Made by a program: the position numbers and the translations under genes. This document shows, piece by piece, positions 42,570-52,631 of a stretch of DNA of 64,000 bases; positions within the stretch are counted from its first letter, which is position 1; each line of letters opens with the position of its first letter. The notes under the pieces were generated by a model. That model did not search any database, had not been told where the DNA came from, and was given only the letters and a program-made list of their open reading frames with translations. Source of the stretch: Bacillus vallismortis (GTDB lineage Bacteria; Bacillota; Bacilli; Bacillales; Bacillaceae); contig NZ_CP026362.1 of the NCBI RefSeq assembly GCF_004116955.1, positions 4,066,001 through 4,130,000 of the forward strand. The letters run 5' to 3'.

Positions 42570-42959
42570 ATGAAGAAAGTGATAACGTACGGAACATTTG
42601 ATTTATTTCACTACGGACATATGAAGCTGCTGGAAAGAGCAAGAGATCTGGGTGACTATTTAATTGTAGGATTATCTACAGATGAATTTAATCTTCAAAA
42701 ACAAAAAAAATCGCATCATTCATATGAACATCGAAAATTCATTTTAGAAACGATCGAATTTGTTAATGAAGTCATTCCCGAAAAAAACTGGGAACAAAAA
42801 ATCTCAGATATTCAAAAATACGGAATCGACATATTTGTCATCGGCGATGACTGGGAAGGGAAGTTTGATTTCTTAAAGGAATATTGTGAGGTCGTTTACC
42901 TTCCAAGAACAGAAGGCATTTCAACTACCCAGATCAAAAAAGACATGGCTAGTTTATAG
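42570..42959 (+). CDS. tarD: Glycerol-3-phosphate cytidylyltransferase TarD
   Basis: A 129-residue enzyme producing CDP-glycerol from CTP and glycerol 3-phosphate for the linkage unit (TarB, TarF). Cytidylyltransferase signature TFDLFHYGHMKLL (HxGH, residues 8-20) and the RTEGISTTQIKKD loop (about 113-125) are intact. Full family length. It diverges from tarA. Confidence 0.96.
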   Translation: MKKVITYGTFDLFHYGHMKLLERARDLGDYLIVGLSTDEFNLQKQKKSHHSYEHRKFILETIEFVNEVIPEKNWEQKISDIQKYGIDIFVIGDDWEGKFDFLKEYCEVVYLPRTEGISTTQIKKDMASL

Positions 42960-42971
42960 AAGCACTAACTA

Positions 42972-43008
42972 AAAGAGGCTTGAAGTAAATTCAGTTGCTT
43001 CTTTTTTT
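42972..43008 (+). terminator. Possible terminator/attenuator between tarD and tarF
   Basis: AAAGAGGC/GCTTCTTT stem (one wobble pair) with 17-base loop followed by TTTTTTT. It would reduce read-through from tarD to tarF. Confidence 0.5.
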
Positions 43009-43053
43009 CTTGTTTGCGCAAGTATAAATTTTTCACTCTTTAAGGAGTTCATG

Positions 43054-44244
43054 ATGAAATCTTTTATTTTTATAAAATGCAGAAGTTTATTAATCAGAGG
43101 CTATTCATTTCTTTTTAAGATTTTCTCTCTTCTGCCAAGAAACAACAAATTGATTTTGTTTGAAAGCTATTCTGGAAAGCAGTTTAGCTGCAACCCCCGA
43201 GCAATCTACGAATATCTGCAGGAAAATAAAGATCAATATCGTTATAAATTGATATGGAGCATTGATAAACGGTATTTGTCAGCATTAGAAGGTGTTGACG
43301 CGGCATATATAAAAAGGTTTTCTTTTAAATGGATTTGGTACATGGCAACAGCGAAATATTGGATTACAAACAGCCGTCTTCCTTTATGGATTCCAAAACC
43401 CAAAAATACACTGTATATACAAACATGGCACGGAACTCCGTTAAAAAAACTTGCCAATGACATGGACGAAGTACACATGCCCGGAACAACAACGGAGAAG
43501 TATAAACAGAATTTTTTGCGGGAAGCAAGCAAATGGGATTATTTGATTTCGCCTAATGCCTATTCGACCGAAATTTTTAAACGAGCTTTTCAATTTGAAA
43601 AACAAATCTTAGAGACTGGTTATCCGAGAAATGATTATTTATTTTCACCAAAAACTAATTTCGAGAAAAATAAGATAAAACAGAAGCTTGGTATAGGTAT
43701 AAATAAAAAAGTGATTTTATATGCGCCTACGTGGCGGGATAATTTATATCATAAAAAAGGCGCTTATAAGTTTGATATACATTTGAATTTAAAACAACTA
43801 AAAGAACATCTAGGTGATGAATATGTTGTTGTACTTCGAATGCATTATTTAGTGGCTGATGTTATTGATTTAGAGGGTTTAGAAGACTTTGCATATGACC
43901 TGTCTAGATATAATGATATCCGTGAACTATATTATGTTTCAGATATCTTAATTACTGATTACTCTTCTGTATTTTTTGATTTTGGGTCACTTAAGAAACC
44001 GATCATTTTTTTTGTTCCTGATATTGATGTATATAGAGATAAATTAAGAGGGTTTTATTATAATTTTGAAAATGAAGCTCCTGGACCGTTATTGATGACT
44101 ACAGAGGAAGTAATTAAATCTGTTGATAATGTAGAAAGTTTTGATTACGATGCTAACGATAAATATCAGAAATTTCACAGTAAGTTTTGTTATTTAGAAG
44201 CAGGCGAGTCAACAAAGAGAGTTGTAAAAAAGCTTTTTGGATAA
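43054..44244 (+). CDS. tarF: CDP-glycerol glycerophosphotransferase TarF
   Basis: A 396-residue Glyphos_transf enzyme that in ribitol-type strains adds glycerol phosphate to the TarB product. Motifs: WHGTPLKKLANDMDE, GYPRNDYLF, APTWRDN, LRMHYLV, TDYSSVFFDFGSL. The WHGTPLKKL form is that of TagF/TarF rather than the WHAxGAFK form of TarB/K/L. Start after AAGGAG; the ATG three bases earlier (43051) is equally possible. The gene becomes more A+T-rich towards its 3' end. Confidence 0.9.
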   Translation: MKSFIFIKCRSLLIRGYSFLFKIFSLLPRNNKLILFESYSGKQFSCNPRAIYEYLQENKDQYRYKLIWSIDKRYLSALEGVDAAYIKRFSFKWIWYMATAKYWITNSRLPLWIPKPKNTLYIQTWHGTPLKKLANDMDEVHMPGTTTEKYKQNFLREASKWDYLISPNAYSTEIFKRAFQFEKQILETGYPRNDYLFSPKTNFEKNKIKQKLGIGINKKVILYAPTWRDNLYHKKGAYKFDIHLNLKQLKEHLGDEYVVVLRMHYLVADVIDLEGLEDFAYDLSRYNDIRELYYVSDILITDYSSVFFDFGSLKKPIIFFVPDIDVYRDKLRGFYYNFENEAPGPLLMTTEEVIKSVDNVESFDYDANDKYQKFHSKFCYLEAGESTKRVVKKLFG

Positions 44245-44279
44245 ACGATAATTCAGCAAGCAAAGAAAGGCGAGACTTA

Positions 44280-47200
44280 ATGGACTACGGCATATATTTA
44301 ATAAACATGAAAGTTGAAAATGAAAATATCGTATTTGATCTGATGTGTGAAAAAAAAGATTTTTATGAACACTTTTTCAGCAGGATAGAGAATGTTGCGC
44401 TTGCGACTTCTAACAGGCATATTGATCTCTTATCGAATATCTCTTTACTTAGCGATGAAGGCATTATGAAAGTTGTTATCCCATTAGATGAGCTTAAGTC
44501 TTGTTCGGATAAATCAGTTTTTAAACTAAAGCTTATTTTAGATAAAGATGAAGTTTTTATTGATATTCTAAATCAGTTAAATGATACTTTTAAACTAGTT
44601 ATTGATGGATCTGTGTTAGAGTTTGCTCCTGGAGTGGATGGAATTTTAATGGCAAATAAAACAAGCCTTTCCGAATCGGCTTTTGTAATTGAAAATGTCC
44701 AAATGTCAGCAAATTCCACGACTTTTATTGGATCTCATACATTTTTGTTTTTAAATAGCTCTGTCAAATTCATAAAATGTTATTTAGAAAACGAGGCAAC
44801 AAAAGAACAATTAATAATACCAAAGAACTCTTTGTTAATTTCAGAAGACTCAAGTTTTGAAATATCCTTAACACTGAATGGGTATCCTTTATATCAAGGA
44901 AACTGGTATTTTTATACCGAAGTGAAGATAGGTGAATATCAGTTTACAATTAAAGTGAAAACTGATATAGATACTGCTTTACAAACCAAAGAGATCTATA
45001 CTGAAAATGGCGAACTATTTGTTCATAATGTTTCCCAGACTCAAAATAAAGAATTGCTAATTAACATTTCTAGGTTTAATGCAAAGTTAGTTCAAACGAA
45101 AATTCATCAATTAAGCATTGATAATAATGACCTTCATTTGAATTGTAAAATTACTCCAACTAGGGACGAACAGATTTTTATTAAACAGTTAGTGTTTATC
45201 AATAGAAAAACTGTAGATAAGCACATTATTCGTCTGCAGGAAAAAGATTATAATAACGGCTTTTTACAAGTAAGCATCCCTTTATTAACACAACGGTTTT
45301 TTGAAACTGATGGAATATGGGACGTTTATCTAGAGTTCGATACAAATGGATTAACAGTAAGTCAAAGATTATCATTTGATTCAGAAAATGATAAATCTAC
45401 GGGTAAATTTATCAGTCTGCCAAAAACCATTTACAATTCTAAAGGATTCATAAAAAGAGCACGTATGTATGCTACTTTAGATAACAACTTGGCGGTTTTA
45501 ATAAAAGATTCAGCAATTAATGGAGAAATATCTTATATACATCATGATGGTGTTGATTTAATAGTTAAAGGTTCTATAGAGGTTTTAGATAAGGAAATTG
45601 AAATTAAAAACGTTTTTTTAGCTAATGAAAGTGAGCAGAAAATTTATTTTATTAATAACCTAGAAAAAACTTCTTCTTGTTGGCATTTTGAGAGCAGGCT
45701 TAACATAAAAAAAACAGATATAGAGGCAATGAATCATTTTATTTTTGATTTTTATATTTCAATTCTTGTTAAGAATCAAGAATATGCTGTGAAGCTGAAG
45801 TCGAACTTAGATGATATTTTAGACAAATCACAATCTCATGTTTATCCGGAGTTTGTAATTAAAGATATAAAACCGTTCTCAATACAGCCCAAATTTAATC
45901 AATTAAATGAATTATCTTTTGTTTTTTCTTCATATATCAATGCTGAATGCACAGATATAATCAGTAAAAATAAAGAGATAGAAATTCATTTATCGATTGA
46001 AAAAAATCATTTGATATACGATAAAATGTATTTAAAGTTAAAAGATAAGAATAGCCGTTCGGTTCTGGTTGAACCTGCGTTCGAACAGGAGCAACAAGAC
46101 TATAAAAAATTTGTATTTATATTGAATGAAGGCGAAGCTGGGTGTTACGGCTTGGAAAACCAAATGCAATACGATGTCGGTCTATGCTTATTAATTAGTA
46201 ATAAGTATGTTGATTCATCAATAAACATAAAAAATTTAAAACTAATAAATAGTAAGTCAACATTTAAATCTGGTGCAATTAAAATTAATAAGTCTCTCTT
46301 TTTATCTGCTTTTATTGATAAAAGAAACGCTCTTTTAAAGCTAGAGATGAGAGATATAAAGGCTACTGAAAAGAAATTGGAAAAAATAAGATTCCTATTT
46401 GCAGGAGTAATAGCAAAAGTTTTAAAACCTTTTGCTAAAAAACCAGTGTGGTTTGTTGGAGAGAATTTAGGAGAAGTCGCACAGGATAATGGGTTTGCAT
46501 TTTTTGAATACTGTGTTCAAAATAAAAATCAGGAAAAATACTACTATGTAAGTAAGAAAGATAATAAAAACCCTGGCAACATTTCGAAGTATCCGAAAAA
46601 TATTATAACTTATGATAGTTTTAAACATCTCGTCTTTTATCATTTAAGTAAATATTTAATTGTAAGCCATGGTATTAGAGATGTAATTCCTAGTGTCATT
46701 CATAATAAAATGAGTGAAAATCCAAAAGATATTATTTATTTGCAGCATGGTATCATTGCAATGAAAAAATTGAGCTTTAATAGAAAATCATATAACAGTA
46801 AAATTAAAAAGTTTGTCGTTTCATCTGATCACGAAAAGCAGATTTTAGTGAAGGACATGAATTTTAAAAAAGATCAAATAATGGTAACAGGACTATCGAG
46901 ATTTGACACGTTGATTGACGACAGTAAAAAGATGAAGTCTAAACAAATACTTCTTATTCCGACTTGGAGAGAGTGGATTGATGACTTTGAAAATTCTAGT
47001 TTTTATCTCAATTACAGTGGATTTTTAAATAATAAAAAACTGCATAAACTTTTAGAAGACAACAATATTATATTGAAATTCTTCATGCACATAGAATTAC
47101 AGAAAAAATATAGTAATTATTTTGAAGATCTACACAAAAATATAAAATTAGTACAAGTAGGAGAAGAGAGCGTTAAAAGTCTTGTAAGTGAAAGCTCTCT

Positions 47201-47501
47201 AATGATAACGGATTACTCAAGCGTAGCTTTTGACTTTAATTACCTAGAAAAGCCTGTAATCTTTTATCAATTTGATCTACCTGATTATTTACATTACAGA
47301 GGGTCTTATATCAATTTAAAAACAGATCTATTCGGACAAACAGCTTATACAGATGGAAGTTTATTGGAAATCGTTCAAAAGCAAATTGAAAATGATTTTA
47401 AGTATGAAAAAAAATATAAGGTGAAGTCAAAGAAATTTTATAAGTATCAGGATAAACAAAATTCAGAACGTATTTATAACCAAATAAAATTGCTAAAATA
47501 G
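44280..47501 (+). CDS. Large CDP-alditol transferase-like protein of unknown polymer
   Basis: A 1073-residue protein. The first about 700 residues are beta-strand-rich and look like several immunoglobulin-like/TarS-C-like modules; I recognise no enzyme motif there. The C-terminal 350 residues are a Glyphos_transf domain: FVGENLGEVAQDNG (about 723), LQHGIIAMKKL (His823), GLSRFD, IPTWREW, FMHIEL and TDYSSVAFDFNYL (about 977). LQHG replaces the WHG/WHA of TarB, F, K and L, so it belongs to a different branch. Start ATG 44280 after AAAGG; the frame reaching back into tarF is spurious. Strongly A+T-rich, 35 bases after tarF, followed by a GT4 gene. Donor and acceptor unknown. Confidence 0.75.
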   Translation: MDYGIYLINMKVENENIVFDLMCEKKDFYEHFFSRIENVALATSNRHIDLLSNISLLSDEGIMKVVIPLDELKSCSDKSVFKLKLILDKDEVFIDILNQLNDTFKLVIDGSVLEFAPGVDGILMANKTSLSESAFVIENVQMSANSTTFIGSHTFLFLNSSVKFIKCYLENEATKEQLIIPKNSLLISEDSSFEISLTLNGYPLYQGNWYFYTEVKIGEYQFTIKVKTDIDTALQTKEIYTENGELFVHNVSQTQNKELLINISRFNAKLVQTKIHQLSIDNNDLHLNCKITPTRDEQIFIKQLVFINRKTVDKHIIRLQEKDYNNGFLQVSIPLLTQRFFETDGIWDVYLEFDTNGLTVSQRLSFDSENDKSTGKFISLPKTIYNSKGFIKRARMYATLDNNLAVLIKDSAINGEISYIHHDGVDLIVKGSIEVLDKEIEIKNVFLANESEQKIYFINNLEKTSSCWHFESRLNIKKTDIEAMNHFIFDFYISILVKNQEYAVKLKSNLDDILDKSQSHVYPEFVIKDIKPFSIQPKFNQLNELSFVFSSYINAECTDIISKNKEIEIHLSIEKNHLIYDKMYLKLKDKNSRSVLVEPAFEQEQQDYKKFVFILNEGEAGCYGLENQMQYDVGLCLLISNKYVDSSINIKNLKLINSKSTFKSGAIKINKSLFLSAFIDKRNALLKLEMRDIKATEKKLEKIRFLFAGVIAKVLKPFAKKPVWFVGENLGEVAQDNGFAFFEYCVQNKNQEKYYYVSKKDNKNPGNISKYPKNIITYDSFKHLVFYHLSKYLIVSHGIRDVIPSVIHNKMSENPKDIIYLQHGIIAMKKLSFNRKSYNSKIKKFVVSSDHEKQILVKDMNFKKDQIMVTGLSRFDTLIDDSKKMKSKQILLIPTWREWIDDFENSSFYLNYSGFLNNKKLHKLLEDNNIILKFFMHIELQKKYSNYFEDLHKNIKLVQVGEESVKSLVSESSLMITDYSSVAFDFNYLEKPVIFYQFDLPDYLHYRGSYINLKTDLFGQTAYTDGSLLEIVQKQIENDFKYEKKYKVKSKKFYKYQDKQNSERIYNQIKLLK

Positions 47502-47518
47502 GAAAGGAGGACAATGGA

Positions 47519-48733
47519 GTGAAAATCACTTTTTTGGTTTACAATATTTATGGCATGGGTGGTACAGTGAGAACTGTTGCCAACACAGCCAATTATTTAG
47601 CTGCCCAAAACTATGATGTTGAAATTATAAGTGTTAGAAGAACAAGGGGTAAACCCATGTTTGACCTTGACAAGAGGATTAAATTAACACCCATATTTGA
47701 TGCAAGAAGAGGAAAGCTCTTTGGCAAAAACACACCTTTATACAAGAAAATCATTAAAAGAATTTTAATGAAGATGCCAAGTGTGTTTATTGATAAAAAT
47801 GAAGATCTATATCATATGTTTAATTTGTTTGTAGATCTTAAAATTCTAAAAAAACTTTCAGAAATTAATCAGGGTGTACTTATAACAACTATTCCATCTT
47901 TTAATTTCTTATCAGCTAAATTTGTTAATCGTAATGTCATCAAAATTGGCCAAGAGCACAAATTTTTTGGCGGGTATGAAAGGTCAATTCAAACGAAAAT
48001 CAGAAAGTATTACAAAAAACTGGATGCTCTAACATGTTTAACTGATGCTGAGATTAATGATTATAAGCGTCTTTTAAATAACAACACCACAGATTTATAT
48101 AAAATAGAGAACGCAACACACATGCCAAAAGAGAGCTCAAACCTTGTAGAAAAAACAGTAATAGCTGCTGGAAGATTTGTTCATGAAAAAGGTTTTGACC
48201 AATTAATTGATGCATTTGAAAAAGTGTCCCAAGAATATCCAGAATGGAGATTAAAAATTTTTGGTGATGGTGTGGAGAAGGATTCATTACGTCAAATGAT
48301 ATTCGATAAGAAGTTGTATAATAATGTTTTTTTAATGCCGAAAACAGATAATATTATCAAGGAGATGGCCAATTCCTCAATATATGCATTGAGTTCAAGA
48401 AATGAATCATTTGGAATGGTTATCATTGAAGCTATGTCCGTAGGGGTTCCTTGTGTTAGTTATTCTTGTATTGGTCCTGCTGAAATTATCAAAGATGGTG
48501 AAGATGGGTTATTAGTCGAAAGGAACGATGTAGACAAGCTAGCCGAATCTTTAACCACTTTAATAAAAGATGAGAGTTTGAGGAAAACAATGGGGAGAAA
48601 TGCAAAGGAAAATGTGAAAAGATACTCATTTGAAGTTGTAGGATCAAAATGGGAAAATCTTTTGCATGAGCAAGAATTCAAAAAAAACAAAACTTCCTTG
48701 AAAAAGATTTATTCACAAATTGAGGTCCAATAG
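47519..48733 (+). CDS. GT4-family glycosyltransferase in the tarF-tarG interval
   Basis: A 404-residue GT-B retaining glycosyltransferase. N-terminal YNIYGMGGTVRTVANTANYL (about residues 8-27) is the acceptor-side Gly loop, and the C-terminal part shows AAGRFVHEKGFDQLI, IFGDGVEKDSL and the E-x7-E motif ESFGMVIIE followed by AMSVGVPCV. The GTG start follows GGAAAGGAGG; ATG at 47514 is stopped after two codons. Same strand and composition as the preceding gene, 17 bases apart, ended by a terminator. Probably glycosylates the same polymer; sugar unknown. Confidence 0.85.
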   Translation: MKITFLVYNIYGMGGTVRTVANTANYLAAQNYDVEIISVRRTRGKPMFDLDKRIKLTPIFDARRGKLFGKNTPLYKKIIKRILMKMPSVFIDKNEDLYHMFNLFVDLKILKKLSEINQGVLITTIPSFNFLSAKFVNRNVIKIGQEHKFFGGYERSIQTKIRKYYKKLDALTCLTDAEINDYKRLLNNNTTDLYKIENATHMPKESSNLVEKTVIAAGRFVHEKGFDQLIDAFEKVSQEYPEWRLKIFGDGVEKDSLRQMIFDKKLYNNVFLMPKTDNIIKEMANSSIYALSSRNESFGMVIIEAMSVGVPCVSYSCIGPAEIIKDGEDGLLVERNDVDKLAESLTTLIKDESLRKTMGRNAKENVKRYSFEVVGSKWENLLHEQEFKKNKTSLKKIYSQIEVQ

Positions 48734-48743
48734 TGCTGTAATT

Positions 48744-48778
48744 AGTATTTCGAGACAATATCTCGAAATACTTTTTTG
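48744..48778 (+). terminator. Terminator ending the tarF insert operon
   Basis: AGTATTTCGAGA/TCTCGAAATACT, perfect 12-pair stem with five-base loop and TTTTTT. Confidence 0.93.
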
Positions 48779-48941
48779 TTTTACTTTGGCTATCATTAAA
48801 TAATTTGAGAGCATTTTTACTGATCTTAAACCTGCTATGATGTGAAAAAAACTCTATTATCTGTTACAATATTCACCGGTGCTTTCAAATTTCTTTAACC
48901 GAAAGATCCAAAAAATCATTTAAGTCTAAGGAAGATAAATA

Positions 48942-49769
48942 ATGAATGCATTAGTAAGAATCGTAAAAGAGCAAGTGACATCGTTTCCTTTAATTTTGCG
49001 CTTGGCTTCGTATGAGACAAAGTCTCAGTATCAGATGAATTATCTTGGCGTATTATGGCAGTTTTTAAACCCTCTCATCCAAATGCTGGCGTACTGGTTT
49101 GTATTTGGTATGGGAATTCGCAACAGTAAGCCAATTTTAACGGGTGTCGGAGAAGTGCCTTTTATTGTTTGGATGCTGGCTGGTTTGATTCCATGGTTTT
49201 TTATTAGCCCAACTATACTTGATGGATCAAACAGTGTGTTTAAACGGATTAATATGGTCGCGAAGATGAATTTTCCAATTAGTTCACTGCCTTCTGTTGT
49301 GATTGCTTCAAATTTATTTAGTTATTTCGTAATGATGGGCATCTTTTTGATCGTACTTTTGACTAACGGAATTTATCCAAGCTTACATTGGATACAATAT
49401 ATTTACTACTTAGCCTGTATGATCATTTTTATGTTTTCATTCAGTTTGTTTAACTCGACGATAAGCGTCCTGGTACGCGATTATCAATTTTTGCTGCAAT
49501 CTGTAACAAGATTATTGTTCTTTTTACTTCCGGTTTTTTGGAATATTTCAGAACAGCTTGGAAAAAATCATCCGAACCTTCTGCCAGTGCTTAAGCTGAA
49601 CCCGATTTATTATCTGATAGAAGGGTTCCGGAATACGTTTTTAGACGGGCAATGGTTTTTCCAAGACATGAAATACACGCTGTATTTCTGGCTGTTCACA
49701 TTCCTTTTATTGTTGGTAGGTTCTATCCTGCATATGAAATTTAGAGACAAGTTTGTTGACTTTCTTTAA
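48942..49769 (+). CDS. tarG: Teichoic acid ABC exporter permease TarG
   Basis: A 275-residue ABC-2 type permease with six membrane helices (for example [19 protein letters not shown] loop and [17 protein letters not shown]). With TarH it flips undecaprenyl-linked teichoic acid across the membrane. The N-terminal [21 protein letters not shown] amphipathic segment is typical of TagG/TarG. Composition returns to the genome average here. Own promoter region upstream, ribosome site weak (AAGGAAG). Confidence 0.95.
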   Translation: MNALVRIVKEQVTSFPLILRLASYETKSQYQMNYLGVLWQFLNPLIQMLAYWFVFGMGIRNSKPILTGVGEVPFIVWMLAGLIPWFFISPTILDGSNSVFKRINMVAKMNFPISSLPSVVIASNLFSYFVMMGIFLIVLLTNGIYPSLHWIQYIYYLACMIIFMFSFSLFNSTISVLVRDYQFLLQSVTRLLFFLLPVFWNISEQLGKNHPNLLPVLKLNPIYYLIEGFRNTFLDGQWFFQDMKYTLYFWLFTFLLLLVGSILHMKFRDKFVDFL

Positions 49770-49776
49770 TACGTAA

Positions 49777-51372
<1,596 letters not shown>

Positions 51373-51408
51373 GAAAAGGCTATTGGATGAATGTCCAATA
51401 GCCTTTTT
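51373..51408. terminator. Bidirectional terminator tarH/gtaB
   Basis: AAAAGGCTATTGGA/TCCAATAGCCTTTTT perfect stem between convergent tarH and gtaB. Confidence 0.93.
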
Positions 51409-51410
51409 GT

Positions 51411-52289
51411 TTACACTTCTTCTTTGTTTAATAAGTTTTCCATAAATGGAACGAGTTGCTCCCGAAGCTCTTTATCCTGCATCGCAAACTCAAGAGTTGT
51501 TGTGATAAAGCCAAGCTTTTCACCAACATCATAACGCTTGCCTTCAAAGTCGTACGCAAACACTCTTTGAATTTCATTCAGCTTTTGAATGGCGTCTGTC
51601 AGCTGGATTTCTCCGCCGGCACCAACCCGCTGCTCCTCTAAGTACATGAAGATTTCAGGCGTGAATACGTAACGGCCTAAGATGGCAAGGTTAGAAGGAG
51701 CTGTGCCCTTAGGCGGCTTCTCAACGAAGTTTTTCACCTGATAACGGCGGCCTTCGCTTGTCAGCGGATCGATAATGCCGTAGCGGTGTGTTTCTTCTTC
51801 AGGCACTTGCTGAACACCAATAATAGAGGAAAGCGTTCTTTCGTACTCATCCATTAACTGGCGCAATCCAGGCTTTTCAGCTTGAACAATATCGTCTCCA
51901 AGCAGAACCGCAAACGGCTCATCACCGATAAAGTTGCGCGCGCACCAGACAGCGTGCCCGAGTCCCTTAGGTTCTTTTTGGCGGATATAGTGGATATCAG
52001 CCAGATTCGTAGCTTTTTTCACTTTTTCAAGGAGCTCAACTTTACCTTTTTCTTCTAGGTTTCTTTCAAGCTCAGGAGAGTAATCAAAATGATCCTCAAT
52101 CGCACGCTTGCTTTTACCTGTGACGATAATAATATCCTCAATACCAGCTTCAACAGCTTCTTCAATTATGTATTGAATGGTAGGCTTATCAACGATAGGG
52201 AGCATTTCTTTCGGCATTGCTTTCGTAGCCGGCAAGAATCTCGTTCCGAGACCAGCGGCAGGGATTATGGCTTTACGTACTTTTTTCAA
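51411..52289 (-). CDS. gtaB: UTP-glucose-1-phosphate uridylyltransferase GtaB
   Basis: A 292-residue enzyme making UDP-glucose, the donor for teichoic acid glucosylation and glycolipids. Nucleotide loop [23 protein letters not shown] (within residues 8-30), [16 protein letters not shown] and NFVEKPP motifs are complete. TTG start at 52289 gives the family length; TTG at 52295, nearer the AAGGAAGG site, is an alternative. SigB promoter upstream. Confidence 0.95.
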   Translation of the reverse strand: MKKVRKAIIPAAGLGTRFLPATKAMPKEMLPIVDKPTIQYIIEEAVEAGIEDIIIVTGKSKRAIEDHFDYSPELERNLEEKGKVELLEKVKKATNLADIHYIRQKEPKGLGHAVWCARNFIGDEPFAVLLGDDIVQAEKPGLRQLMDEYERTLSSIIGVQQVPEEETHRYGIIDPLTSEGRRYQVKNFVEKPPKGTAPSNLAILGRYVFTPEIFMYLEEQRVGAGGEIQLTDAIQKLNEIQRVFAYDFEGKRYDVGEKLGFITTTLEFAMQDKELREQLVPFMENLLNKEEV

Positions 52290-52377
52290 TGTCAAAGCAC
52301 CTTCCTTAAAAACAGATTTAGGGTTCAGCTTTGTGAAATGCTGATTATTTAAAATGTTTAAGTTTCTTTTCTCATCA

Positions 52378-52402
52378 ATACCCTATTTTCATTAGGTTAA
52401 AC
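52378..52402 (-). promoter_or_regulatory. SigB promoter of gtaB
   Basis: On the minus strand GTTTAA, 13-base spacer, GGGTAT: perfect SigB consensus, about 90 bases before gtaB. General-stress control of gtaB is established. Confidence 0.88.
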
Positions 52403-52631
52403 ACATTTAATCATATAAGAAAAACCAATTTTAAACAAGAGTCAATACAGTAACTTTGAGATCAAGGAATGACAGAAAATAATCCAATAGATAGGAAAAG
52501 CAGCTTGTGTTAATCAAAAATATTCCAGAGGTGTAACAACTCCTTCATGTATAGAGACAGCTCAGCAAAAATGATATAATGTAGTTCTGAAATTGTGACT
52601 GTACGAATTTTTTCGAAAGGTAATAAAAAAG
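52403..52631. other. Intergenic region upstream of the glycosyltransferase cassette
   Basis: No gene. It holds the extended -10 TGATATAAT (52572-52580), the likely promoter of the three-gene cassette. Confidence 0.5.

Noticed and set aside
44187..44279. Extension of the large transferase frame back into tarF
   Set aside because: It overlaps the tarF 3' end and lacks a ribosome site; ATG 44280 follows AAAGG.
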